A DNA stretch of 64,000 nt, from assembly GCA_030848705.1 (NCBI GenBank), contig CM061239.1:85170363-85234362 (forward strand), in the 5' to 3' direction. The notes beneath the pieces were generated by a model. It saw only the letters and a list, made by a program, of their open reading frames with translations. It was not told the origin of the DNA and did no database searches. Both the position numbers and the translations under genes were made by a program. Of the stretch, positions 34,332-44,900 are shown one piece after another (positions within the stretch are counted from its first letter, which is position 1; each line of letters opens with the position of its first letter). The DNA comes from Heracleum sosnowskyi. Its lineage: Eukaryota; Streptophyta; Magnoliopsida; Apiales; Apiaceae.

Positions 34332-34477
34332 CATAAAGCTTTGTATATTCCTGATGGACTCTGTGATGCTTGTCAAAAGGCTAAACAGAGAAGGAAATCA
34401 TTCAAGAGTAAATCTGAATCCTCTATTGAAAAACCATATCACATGTTACATCTTGACCTATTTGGACCAGTCAACAT
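34332..34477 (+). pseudogene. Element A pol fragment: GAG-pre-integrase end and integrase start
   Basis: Resumes A after the gattg duplication. It reads ALYIPDGLCDACQKAKQR (the CxxC of the integrase zinc finger) then PYHMLHLDLFGPVNI, the start of the integrase core with its first catalytic Asp, where D cuts in. The remainder of A pol is outside the window. Confidence 0.82.
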
Positions 34478-36815
34478 TGTAACACCCCCAGATCCGGGGT
34501 CAGGAATCTGGGTTGTCACGCTCCATCAATTATACAATACCTGCATTACTTACAACATTCTAATAATACAACTCCAAAGACCCCAATCACTTACGCACAC
34601 ACACACAAGTTATAGCCTTGGAAATGAGCAACAAAAGTAACATTTGTTATTACAACTCAAATATACTATCCAGGATCTCATCTATTATTTACAACCTCTA
34701 CCTGAAGTTACAATAATAGACATCACCGTTCTATACAAGGTTTAATAATACAAACCTACTCAAAAACAATTTTTACTAATTCAGTCTGCAACTATTCTGC
34801 TTACACCAGCAGTATCCATCCTGCTGAACTAACTCAAGGGTGGTCTCTCCATTCCCTTGCTCTCGTAACACGAGGTGAACCGGCAACGTTTTCTTCATGC
34901 TGAAAGTTTTAATAAAGCAAGAATGAGCTAATAGCGCTCAGCAAGAAATCTATCCTAGTTTAAATCTTTAAACCTTTCAGGTAGATAATCCATATAGGAC
35001 CCATATTTAAAAACTACTAGGGTTCGACCCCCAAAATAGTATACCGTTCAAAATACCGTATGACTTATAATCATACTCAGTTACTTTTCGTAATTCATTT
35101 AGGAATCCTTGGTATCGATATAATGAACCAAGATTCAAAACATATCTTTTAAAATAGATATCAAATAATGGAATCAAGGCTTAAAGCCTATCCATTGATT
35201 CAAAGTACAATACAGTTCAACATACTGTATCTCTTAAATATCTTCTCAACATATATACACACTTATCTATTTAGATATCTCATACGGTTCAAAATACTGT
35301 AAAATATCAGTAATGAACACCTTTGAAACTCCGTTCATATACAGAACGATATGTTTAAACATTCTTTTCGTCAAAACATGCCATACAATACAACTACTGT
35401 ATGAGGAACATCATTACTCTTCACTGTCACATTATCAGTAACTCAGCGCCTAGGCTTTTGTTACAATGTGCAGCACAACTTCCAAGTGGAAGAAAGGGAA
35501 CATAGTGGAACACCTGATACACGGTGATCAGCCGTTGTATCGTAACGTAACTTTTCTACTAGTAGAAGGACGACTTCCTATTCGGTTATCACCCTGGCCG
35601 CATACGGGCCACTGTGCTAAGAGATCACTACCTCGGTGCCTATTTCGTCACCGGGTAAGCCTTAGCACTCAAGAGATCACTACCTCGACGCCTATTTCGT
35701 CACCGGGTAAGCCTTGATAATTTTGGCACTACCCCGGCACCTGTTTCATTGCCATGTAGGCCCTTCCAGTTCCCATTATAGAAAACAATATCAATGAAAC
35801 GAGAATCGTAACTTAATCCTATTTTCCCCAAGTACAATTACTTGTCAAAACTTTATAACCGTTCAGAATTTCTTACTCCAGAGTATTTGAAGGGAGTAAG
35901 TCACAGAGTGGGTTGACATTAGTCAACGAAACTACCGATGATTACCATGTATTTTGAAATCATGACCAGGGAGTTTATTGAAATTTTCAGAGTTTAGCAA
36001 GTTTGAAATTCTTTACTTGAATGGGGGAGTCATCCCCAACTATAGGTATTCTAGAGGAACAGTGGAAGTAAAACTCTGTCCTCGACTTCTTGAACTAGAT
36101 TCCCAATTTCCGATGAGTAGAAAACACTATTCGCATTTAATTATCTTTAAATATCGTAAGATAATAATTGGGAATCTCTGTTTTAAATATCTTTTCTGAA
36201 GATCAGAAAGTTTTGTGTAAATAGTAGAACCTTAAATAATATAATAAGGTTCTATGATTTTTAAATCATATTTGGAATATTTAATAAATATCCAAATAAT
36301 AAATATTGATTTATTATTCAATAATATTCAACTTAAATGAATATTCAAAATAATATTCATTTAGTTAATAAATATTCAAAATAATATTCTTAATAATATT
36401 ATTTAATATCACACATTAAATATCCAATAATAAATATATATTGGAATATTTAATCATCATATTTAAAACATAGTTGTCCCTGGACCCTCCAGTATCTGAC
36501 AGTATTTATTAAAATAACGTAGTAATTTAACTCCCGGTCTATTATTTTAAAATCATCGTATAAGTGCTCCATCCTTAGAGCCTTTAAAACCTCGGTTTAT
36601 ATCTAGTATTTACCTAGCATATAAACCTTATGTCTTACGGAAGCTTTTACTAAAAGCGTAAACAGTTTAAAAAGTTCTCACAACATTAAAGCAGGATAGA
36701 TATATATATATATATCAATCAAATAAATCACAACAGCATCTTTTATATGGTGTAGGGTTTGAAAACTTGCATGCATCTATCATATGCATACATCACATCT
36801 CATCATTTTTAATAC
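34478..36815 (-). mobile_element. Element D: partial gypsy-type LTR, minus strand
   Basis: Begins on the plus strand TGTAACACCCCCAGATCCGG, almost the reverse complement of the end of the H LTR, so this is the 3' end of a long gypsy-type LTR in minus orientation. The left target site would be aacat (34473-34477). It holds tandem 52-bp units (35619-35720), a long AT-rich block of aatatt repeats (about 36200-36450) and a short TA microsatellite (about 36700). No coding region or primer site is visible. It appears to be cut at 36815 by E, so only 2.3 kb is seen and it could be a solo LTR. Confidence 0.6.
35619..35720 (-). repeat. 52-bp tandem repeat in D
   Basis: Two units starting aagagatcactacctcg at 35619 and 35671, with a third, weaker copy (cactaccccggcacc) just after. 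Same overall gc-rich position as the similar stretch of other long gypsy LTRs. Confidence 0.7.
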
Positions 36816-37770
36816 TGTAATAACCCGAATTTTTGGTAAAATTAAAACTTTTCTTATTATGATTAAGTGCATCAGTGAATAGTGAATTTGGTGGATGAAT
36901 AGTGATTTTGAGGGTTAAGAAAATTTTTCATGCCACCTATGTACGAGACGTAGTGTGGATATTCCGAAGTCATATTAGTGATCTACGAAGTAAATAAGTG
37001 TATGTAAAGATGATCGGAATTCAGAAAATCCAAACTTTATTGTTATGGAATATTTGACCGGGCAGTGAAGAGCATATCGATGAGATCAAGAGAGTGATTT
37101 ATTTAAATTGAGAATACAAGGATTTTATATTTTATTATTTTATTAAAGTCAATTTAAGGATTCGATTGTTGGAGCGAATAGTGAATAGTTACTATTCACT
37201 ACGAGAATCGCGTAGAGTTTTATTCGCTATTTTTAGGAAATATTTTCGGATCGTTTCAAAAGGAACAAAAACAAGGATGAATAGTAACATTGATGAATAG
37301 TGCTCCAAGGTGAATAGTAAAATTTTATAGTCTCCGATTGATCCTATATTTCAGCGGAAGTTCAGGAATAATAAACGGTTACTAATCGCGAAGTCAGAAA
37401 TCGCAAACGAAAACGAGAATCGAAAATCCGTTCGAAGGAGCAACCTTGGACGTATTATAACTTAGGAAATAAAGAATAATATATGTATTAAAAGAAAAAG
37501 GGAAAGGAATGAATTAGTGGAAGAAGTGTGTTAAATAAGCTTGTAAGCTTAACCAAACTTGAGGGGCTAACTTGCATTTTGTTAAAAACAAAATATCTAC
37601 TGTTATGCCATATTTTGGCATAGTCCAAATTTCTCCATTTAATAATTATTAATTCAGATTAATAATTAATTACTTGACCATTAAGTAATATCCTCTCCCT
37701 GAAACGAGGAAAGATCAACAAATAACGGAAAATATCTCCAAACGATATTCTTCAAATCATGAAAATAAAT

Positions 37771-37793
37771 GCGGAGATGCCGCAAGATTGTAG
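37771..37793 (+). repeat. Hairpin-type motif in the F LTR
   Basis: GCGG-agatg-CCGC stem followed by attgtag. The same motif recurs twice in the F interior (38985-39117) and in the 3' LTR, four copies in a 2.4-kb element. Confidence 0.6.
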
Positions 37794-37812
37794 TAAAACG
37801 TGCGAAGACCGG

Positions 37813-37928
37813 ACTATTTATGGGAACGTGAGGTGGATTGATGATCCTTGAACTATTTATGGGAACGTGAGGTGGATTGATAATCCTTGAACTATTTATG
37901 GGAACGTGAGATGGATTGATAATCCTTA
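37813..37928 (+). repeat. 39-bp tandem repeat, three units, in the F LTR
   Basis: Units start actatttatgggaacgtga at 37813, 37852 and 37891, nearly identical. The 3' LTR has the same array. Just downstream, cagtggta is repeated four times (38015-38046). Confidence 0.9.
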
Positions 37929-37970
37929 TCTAATGACTTGTTTTCCAAGAACTACGTGAGGCTTGATCCC

Positions 37971-37980
37971 TATATAAATG
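37971..37980 (+). promoter_or_regulatory. TATA box of the F LTR promoter
   Basis: TATATAAATG after a GC-containing stretch; the only TATA-like site in this LTR. Equivalent copy at 39734-39743. Confidence 0.6.
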
Positions 37981-38225
37981 GGTACGTAGGCACCTTGTAT
38001 GGTACACAGTACAACAGTGGTACAGTGGTACAGTGGTACAGTGGTACACGACAATTGACACTCGGGAAAGAGGAAGAGAAAAAATACATTCTCTATTCAA
38101 TTTCTGAGGAGTCATCATACGAGCTCAGCCCCCAAACATCCAAAAATCTCAAATCCCCCCATTTTCATAATTCGTTATTCCAGCAACCTCCGATTTGGGT
38201 TGTTACGAAATTCCTCCAACAACAA

Positions 38226-38243
38226 TTGGCGCTAGAAGGAGGG
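38226..38243 (+). promoter_or_regulatory. Primer-binding site of F
   Basis: TTGGCGCTAGAAGGAGGG directly after the LTR. It starts with the TGG required for a tRNA 3' CCA end but is not the Met-type site of the other elements here, so F is primed by a different tRNA. Confidence 0.65.
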
Positions 38244-39345
38244 GATTATTTTTTGATTGTGGAGGACAATGAAATCATCTACATCATACACAAGGGGGGT
38301 TATTATGAATCTGGAGCGGCTTTAATGGAGCAGAATGATGGAGGCGGTGATTCATGATTCTTTTCGAAATTAAGATAAGTTTTCTTATGTTTTTGTCTGT
38401 ATACATAAGTTATCTTATAAAATTCGTAGTAAATTGAATACATGTCAGATTTTGATGATTTTTTATGATCTGGAAAGCTTTTGCGAATTTCTAGAGTTTC
38501 CGTTCTTAGTGTTTTCTGAGATTATGTTTCGATTTATTTTCGAAATCACAAAACATAATCAGATCCCATTTTTCAGTATTGAAAAGTTAATTAGCAGACG
38601 TTTTATTTGATTCCCGATTCGTTATAAGTCTGTTTCTGACGGTCCATATATCATCGGAAAGCTCTTTTCGTTTCTTACAACTTTCATGTTTTGTGTTTTC
38701 CAAGAAAATATCCTTTACAGGGTCAAAAAGAGAAAAAACAGATCTGGGCAGAATCTGAATCATGGAGATGTTAAACAATTGTGATGCAATATTCGTAGCA
38801 CATCGTGCATGGACAAAAATAAGTGTAGAAGGTCCTTATCTGATAAGGGTGAAGTTTTCGAAAGCTCTCTTTTTCAAGGAGGATTAATATTGAAGGCCCT
38901 ACTCTCAGAGGAGAGTCCATGAATAAAATTACATTATTGAAGGTCCATTGATAGATGGATATTTCTTGGTTGGCACGGGACATTCCTACAATCACGGGAA
39001 GAAATGCGGAGATGCCGCGAGATTGTAGGAAAACGTGTGGGACTGGACGTGATATGATTGGCACAAGACATTCCTACAATCACGGGAAGAAATGCGGAGA
39101 TGCCGCGAGATTGTAGGAAAACATGTGGGACCAGATGTGATATGGGCTGAAAGCCTGACAATTGAAATTGGGAACTTATTAAAGCCTCAGCTCGGGGGCT
39201 CGTGGACAAACGAAAACACATTCTTATGTGGACAATGACACTTGAAAAGCGTGTACGTCAATTCGGACTATATACAATACGCCAAGCGACCGAAGAAATT
39301 TGGAAGCTCGAAGATTTTTAGTTCTCCACTGCAGCAAGCTACACT
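38244..39345 (+). other. Non-coding interior of F
   Basis: No gag or pol motif in any frame. It holds an 88-bp tandem duplication (38970-39145) and otherwise nothing recognisable. Confidence 0.7.
38970..39145 (+). repeat. 88-bp tandem duplication with nested inverted repeat in F
   Basis: Units start ttggcac at 38970 and 39058. In each, cctacaatc (38985-38993) pairs with gattgtagg (39021-39029) and, inside it, gcgg pairs with ccgc (39006-39018). It could fold as a two-stem hairpin in RNA or DNA. Confidence 0.85.
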
Positions 39346-39363
39346 GAAGAACTGGGGGCTTGT
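39346..39363 (+). promoter_or_regulatory. Polypurine tract of F
   Basis: Purine-rich agaactgggggct just before the 3' LTR, with three extra bases (tgt) before the LTR start. Confidence 0.6.
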
Positions 39364-39987
39364 TGTTATGCCATATTTTGGCATAGTCCAAATTTCTCCA
39401 TTTAATAATTATTAATTCAGATTAATAATTAATTACTTGACCATTAAGTAATATCCTCTCCCTGAAACGAGGAAAGATCAACAAATAACGGAAAATATCT
39501 CCAAACGATATTCTTCAAATCATGAAAATAAATGCGGAGATGCCGCAAGATTGTAGTAAAACGTGCGAAGACCGGACTATTTATGGGAACGTGAGGTGGA
39601 TTGATGATCCTTGAACTATTTATGGGAACGTGAGGTGGATTGATAATCCTTGAACTATTTATGGGAACGTGAGATGGATTGATAATCCTTATCTAATGAC
39701 TTGTTTTCCAAGAACTACGTGAGGCTTGATCCCTATATAAATGGGTACGTAGGCACCTTGTATGGTACACAGTACAACAGTGGTACAGTGGTACAGTGGT
39801 ACAGTGGTACACGACAATTGACACTCGGGAAAGAGGAAGAGAAAAAATACATTCTCTATTCAATTTCTGAGGAGTCATCATACGAGCTCAGCCCCCAAAC
39901 ATCCAAAAATCTCAAATCCCCCCATTTTCATAATTCGTTATTCCAGCAACCTCCGATTTGGGTTGTTACGAAATTCCTCCAACAACA
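39364..39987 (+). repeat. 3' LTR of F (624 bp)
   Basis: Copy of 37601-38224 with no mismatch found by eye; followed by the target duplication tctac. Confidence 0.93.
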
Positions 39988-41775
39988 TCTACCATCACCA
40001 CACTTCCACCACACATTACACACACAAAAAGGGAGCAGCCCCTCACCCCCATTTCTTGAAGAAAAAACGTGGCTAAGAGAGGAAGAAGAAGGAGATGGAT
40101 GGCTAAGCAATTCTTTACCAAAATTTGAGTTCTTGGGCTTAAAAGAAAGAGGTAAGAAAGCTTATTCTATCTAAGGTATAATCTCCACTACCCACCACCT
40201 CTAGATATCTCTTTAATTAAGTTAAAGAAGATGATGAATAGTATTTGTTGAGTTCTATGTTTATAATTAAAAGATGGAAGCATGAATGTATTGTTAAGGT
40301 CACGAGTAAGTGGATTATGTAGTTTGTTTAGTTGTTGGATGAGTTGTGGATGGATTTTAAATGTGATACCAACTGGTTTGGATCGGTTTGGGATTGATAA
40401 TGGACTTTAAGTGTTGTAATTTATGTGTATGATGATTCGTGGTGAATTGGAATGAGATTTGAATCTCGGAAATGTTAAGTTTTAAGCCGGCGTAATGCCC
40501 GATTTTTGGTAACGCTAAAAACTGCCTAGAATCCAAAAACCTAACTGCCTCTTTTGGTTCAGTGATGAACATGAGTGTGTAGAGCTTTGTTTCTAGTTTA
40601 CGTGAGCGCAAGAATCATGTCATTACGATTTACGTTTTATGAGATATGACCATTTTAGTGAAAGTGGTTCAAGGAATGAGATTGCAGAAATGTACCAACT
40701 TTGTGGCTATGTTTGAGACCCTTACGAGTTGTTTTAAAATATGAAATTTTGTATTAAAGTGCCAAGGTCAGTTATGAAAGTTTGTACGAAGGTTTCGAGT
40801 CCAAAAGATTATTTTTTCGATTTTATGAAAATGTGTTAGCCGAGGTTGCGCAAGTGAAAACCACTAAGAACATGACTTAGAAACCAATGTTGTAAATGGT
40901 TAAGTATAACTTGTATTCGAGGATCGATTTCGGACTAAACCTATGACTTAAGTAATTGTCGATTAACATGGACTTAGTATGAGCCTATAACGAGCTAGTA
41001 ATGCCTTGGTTGTGTTTCGCTTACGTGTTTAAGCATTGTGTACAAGTGGATTATCCAGGGGATTAACCGTGCGTTTTCTTTGACTTTGTCTAGATTGTCC
41101 GACATCGTCGCAAACCCCTATCACTTCTCGAGAATTAGGCAAGTTTCTAAATCTATACATTGAAGTATTGACTATATAATACTGATTTTGCCATGTATAA
41201 AATTGGACAGTTGTGCGATATATCTTATTTCTTGTTGAAATAGATTTGACCTTTCGATTATATAAAATCCTTTGAATTAAGTAGTTATGAACCGGTTTAC
41301 CTTGTAACTCTAAATATAAGAGCATATTCATTGTTTTCGACTCTAAATCGGGAGTCGGTATTTTGAGATATGTAGATAGCCGTGGAAACCCGGAGGGATT
41401 CCATCGGCAGAATACTATGTATTTTGAGGATTGTTATTTGAGTATGACATCATTCGAGGAATGATATTTGCTTACTATATCTTTCAAGAAATGTTATTTG
41501 AGTATTATCTCAGTCGAGAAATACTATTTGAATACTATTTCAGTTATATATGTTAATGGAAGGCATAACTGTTTTCGAAAGTATATTGTGATACTTGCTT
41601 TATGATTTGATTATGGGCTTCTAAGCTAGATATGAGATATTAGTTAGAAGCCAGGTTTTTATAAATGCCCTAGGTAAAAGGGCATATGATTTATTCTTTA
41701 GACCGGAAGTAGTTATATTTTCGGTATATGTTAAAGATTATTTTTCCGATAAAGATATCGGGTAACTGTTATTCG

Positions 41776-41990
41776 ATGGTTATTTATTTAATGAATATTA
41801 TTTTGAATATTCATTTAATCCTTATTTATTTAATGAATATTATTTTGAATATTCATGTAATCCTTATTTATTTAATGAATATTATTTTGAATATTCGTTC
41901 AATCATTATTTATTTAATGAATATTATATTTGAATATTCGTTTAAGGTGTATTTATTTAATAAATATTATTCGATTATTTATTAAATACT
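41776..41990 (+). repeat. 43-bp AT-rich tandem repeat in E
   Basis: Four units of ttatttatttaatgaatat followed by tattttgaatattc and a short spacer, then a degenerate fifth. A similar aatattca-rich block in inverse orientation is in D (about 36330-36410), suggesting D and E belong to one wider LTR family. Confidence 0.75.
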
Positions 41991-43413
41991 TTTAACACGT
42001 TTTAAAATGAGTTATATTATTTAAAGTTTATCCTCGACCTTCAATAACTATGAAGGATATTCTAAGCTGTATTATTAATTATTTTAAATCAAGGGGAGGT
42101 TCCCAAACACTGTTTTTCCATTTAAATCTATCTTTTAAGAGGATTTAAATATTCGCTCAACTACCAAAAATATGGGAAACCTGATTTAAGTGACTGCTAC
42201 TCATTTTAAACTCTCAACTCAAAACTGTCAGGGGACAGATATTTTCTCGGAGCAATTTAATTGTTGCAAGTCAAATGTTGTGTTACTACCTCAACGATCG
42301 AGGAGTAAATTGATGGAACAAGTCGATATTCATTAACAAGCAATAGCTTGGGAAATATTGGAGAATCTTCCTTTCCAACCTAGATATAACTACTTAGTGG
42401 AGTCGTATCAACAAGTATTACACTTGGGGAAAGTAGGACGATCTTTACGTTTCAGAGTCATGGATTTCATCCGAACTAGGAGCGGTATAAGAGGTCGAGT
42501 CGCGCCGACCCATCATTTTTATTGCCCCAAATGGGCCGGGAGATCCAGAAAGGCGGTAGACAATGTCAGGCTGTCGTGTTCTTCCATCTACATGTAGAAA
42601 ACATTTTTAGTTGTACGACCTGCTACTGATCATAGTGAGGTTGGGACAACTGGCGCGGTGATTACTCCAGTATTGGTTCATCATCCAATTTGGATAATTT
42701 TGCAACATGTATTGAAAGGGACTAAGGCTAACACCCTTGGTTCAGGTTTACCGATCATGTTGGCAGGGGGTTGAAAAGTGTTCAAAAATGAAGTTACAAT
42801 AAATCCTTGCAACTTCATCTTTTATTTTATGAGTTATGACTCTGATGAAGCCTTACTCAGATTATATATGCATAAGTGGATTTTGGGTTACAGAACATTA
42901 TATGAAATTTTCCTCGTAACTTCATCTTTTATATCATATGACTCTGTGGATACCTTACATAACATGAGTTATGGTAAGGGAGTTGTTTATACTGAATCAC
43001 CTTATAACTTCATCTTTTAAGTTATATGTTGATATTCTGCTTACATAGCAGATATTTTCGGAAATGTTATATTGGTTTACTTTGAAACCTCATCTTTTAT
43101 ATTATACTAGAACTTTGTTCATAATATAGTAAAAGTTTGCAGAAATATTATGAAAATGATATTTGAAATACAACAATGGTACTGTTTTTGGAATACATTC
43201 CGATAAGGAAATAAATATTATATAGCAGCGAGGTAGGATACCAAGGATTCGGCGCACATCCCTCAGGCGAGTGGTAAGCGCAAGGCATTCTCATGAGCAG
43301 TTTCTAGCGGTGATCCTGGAAGTAGTGTGAACCAGTCAGATCAAGCTGGAGCTTTTGGTATTCATCTTATGTATAGATATGAATGGTATGAGAGAGTGGT
43401 GAGTATTACAAGA

Positions 43414-44796
43414 TGTTTAGGCCTATTTGTAAACACCGAGGATTCTACTCAACATAAACCAAGATGTAATAAGTAAATAATAAATACAGATGTCACAGGA
43501 ATCTCAGAAGATTATATATGTCAAGAGAATGAAGATTAAAGTCATCTACAGTCTTGAAGTAAGTCTACATTGAAAGAAGTTCAATTTATTGTTCAAGCCT
43601 CAGTGAAGTATTCAAGGAAGTGGAACTATTTAAAATTGACAGAGATTTCAGAAGTGTGACGGAGAAAAGTACAGATTACAGTCCTTTGTTTAAATAGAAG
43701 GAGTAAAGAATCACAGCTTAAAGTTAAAGATGAAGAACAACCATTAAAGTTAGTCACTCATGAACCAGACAGTACATGGAGTGTCAACGTCAGCCAGTGG
43801 AAGTTCGTCATCAATTTTAGTGGTTCTAAGAATTAGTGTAATTCTCTTTTAATATTATTCTGTAAGATAATTAATTTAATCTATGAATTAATTCTCTCAG
43901 AATTAATTCATATATTAAATTAATCAATCTAGATCTTAAGTAATTTAATATATAAATTAATTCTCCAGAATTAATTTATTTATGAATTTATTTGAATCAT
44001 TTATTTAATTTATTTAATCAGTGAATTAATTCTAAAAGAATTAATTCATTTGTTAAATCAATTAAATGTAGAAGTTATTAAATCTGTTTTATCCTAATTC
44101 TATTTATACTAGTAGTACTATCAGATTTGTACTAGTAGTACTATCTGTGTTAGTACTACCGATAGTACTACCAGTTCAAACTGATAGTCCTACCGATAGT
44201 ACTACCAGACATAAATGGTTAGTACTATTAGTATAAATCAAATTAAATGTAAATTGTTTTGGCGCGTGGAAATGCTTCTGTTGACTTGTGTTATATACTA
44301 ATGCATGATCAAAAAGAAACAACAACATAACAATTGAAAAGAGACAGAAAGAAAGAACACAGCTTCTCATTTATTCTCTTCTGCCATTTCAAGCGAACCA
44401 ACTGCAAAGCTCTATTTAATTCTTGTAATAAATTCTAGCCAGCAAAGTTACATTCAATCAACTAGAATTCAATTACTTGTACTGCTTTGACAATCTAGCG
44501 GATCATAATCCCTAGAATTACTATCGACCTACTTTTTAGTATTCGATCCTTTTATTACAAATATAGATAAATTCATGTCGAATTTATTTTAGATTTGTTT
44601 TAACAAGAACCTTGTAATCTTTACACTGATTTGTAACACCCTTCAAGTTCAATAGAGTTCTATTTAACTTGAATCTTGTTTCATTTTATTCCGCATTAAA
44701 TTTGGTATTGTAATTGTTAAATTCAACAATACAAATTCGATTAAACGGTACTATTTGTATTCAACCCCCCTTCTACAAACATACCAGGACCTAACA
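43414..44796 (+). repeat. 5' LTR of C1 (about 1383 bp)
   Basis: Aligned to the C2 LTRs over most of its length, especially the start (gaggattctactcaac) and the R/U5 end (ctagcggatcataatcccta, ttcaaccccccttctac). The U3 middle differs completely and carries a TAGTACTA array instead of the AGTCTTCC array of C2. Exact first base is set by analogy. Confidence 0.8.
44107..44240 (+). repeat. U3 motif array of C1: TAGTACTACC repeats
   Basis: About eight copies of ctagtagtactatc or gatagtactaccag with the palindromic core TAGTACTA. The same motif fills 59239-59600 in the pol-ORF3 spacer of this element. Confidence 0.85.
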
Positions 44797-44798
44797 AT

Positions 44799-44810
44799 TG
44801 GCATCAGAGC
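44799..44810 (+). promoter_or_regulatory. Primer-binding site of C1
   Basis: TGGCATCAGAGC, 2 bp after the LTR. Met-type site with one change from TGGTATCAGAGC, shared with C2. Confidence 0.85.
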
Positions 44811-44900
44811 CTTTTGATTAATATACAAATCAAAGATCCAATTGTTTTGAGATTTTTTCTTAAACTCTGAAATTTTTATTATTCCTAAAAATCTCAAAAG

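Larger units (their letters stand above)
56..34477 (+). mobile_element. Element A: Ty1/copia (Sirevirus-like) retrotransposon, outermost host of the nest, 3' part missing
   Basis: Pieces of one plus-strand copia element are recognised at 56-1260, 14026-15585, 19741-20365 and 34332-34477. They are separated by H, G and B, each flanked by a perfect 5-bp duplication of A sequence (tatga, aagca, gattg). Joined conceptually they give LTR, primer site, gag, protease and the GAG-pre-integrase region. The last piece ends in the integrase start (LDLFGPVN) where D interrupts it. Integrase core, RT, RNase H and the 3' LTR are not in the window. The coding frame has several stops and a frameshift, so A is a dead, old copy. 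Its gag and the gag of G are clearly related (shared EWTPE and NRVIACK segments). Confidence 0.85.
37601..38224 (+). repeat. 5' LTR of F (624 bp)
   Basis: Begins TGTTATGCCATATTTTGGC (itself a short inverted repeat, tgccatattttggca) and ends CTCCAACAACA. TATA box TATATAAATG at 37971-37980. Confidence 0.93.
37601..39987 (+). mobile_element. Element F: short non-coding LTR retrotransposon, identical LTRs
   Basis: 2387 bp, flanked by tctac (37596-37600 and 39988-39992). Two 624-bp LTRs (37601-38224 and 39364-39987) in which I find no difference, a primer site at 38226 and a polypurine tract before 39364. The 1.14-kb interior has no gag or pol and no credible gene. It is therefore a recent, fully dependent element (TRIM/small LARD type). 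It sits in the LTR of E. Confidence 0.92.
36816..43413 (+). mobile_element. Element E: partial long gypsy-type LTR, plus strand (interrupted by F and C1)
   Basis: Starts TGTAATAACCCGAATTTTTGG after a possible target site aatac (36811-36815). Excluding F, about 4.2 kb is visible (36816-37600 and 39993-43413) without a primer site or coding domain. All of it is therefore probably one very long LTR, comparable in size to that of H, or a solo LTR. It carries 43-bp tandem repeats (41776-41990). C1 inserts at 43413, so the other end is outside the window. The plus-strand open frames here are repeat-derived or chance. Confidence 0.55.

Noticed and set aside
36690..36720. TA microsatellite as a matrix-attachment or origin site
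   Set aside because: Simple repeat in an AT-rich LTR; nothing supports a function.
37938..38357. 139-codon frame starting in the F LTR
   Set aside because: It runs from U3 over the primer site into the interior; the second copy diverges after the LTR end. No protein-like composition.
37601..39987. Segmental duplication of 624 bp
   Set aside because: The two copies are LTRs: they flank a primer site and a purine tract, and the whole is bounded by tctac.
41728..41985. Open frame encoding YLMNIILNI repeats
   Set aside because: It is the translation of an AT-rich tandem repeat.
43414..44796. C1 LTR as a partner of a C2 LTR (one larger element)
   Set aside because: U3 differs completely and C2 LTRs are near-identical to each other, with their own target duplication.
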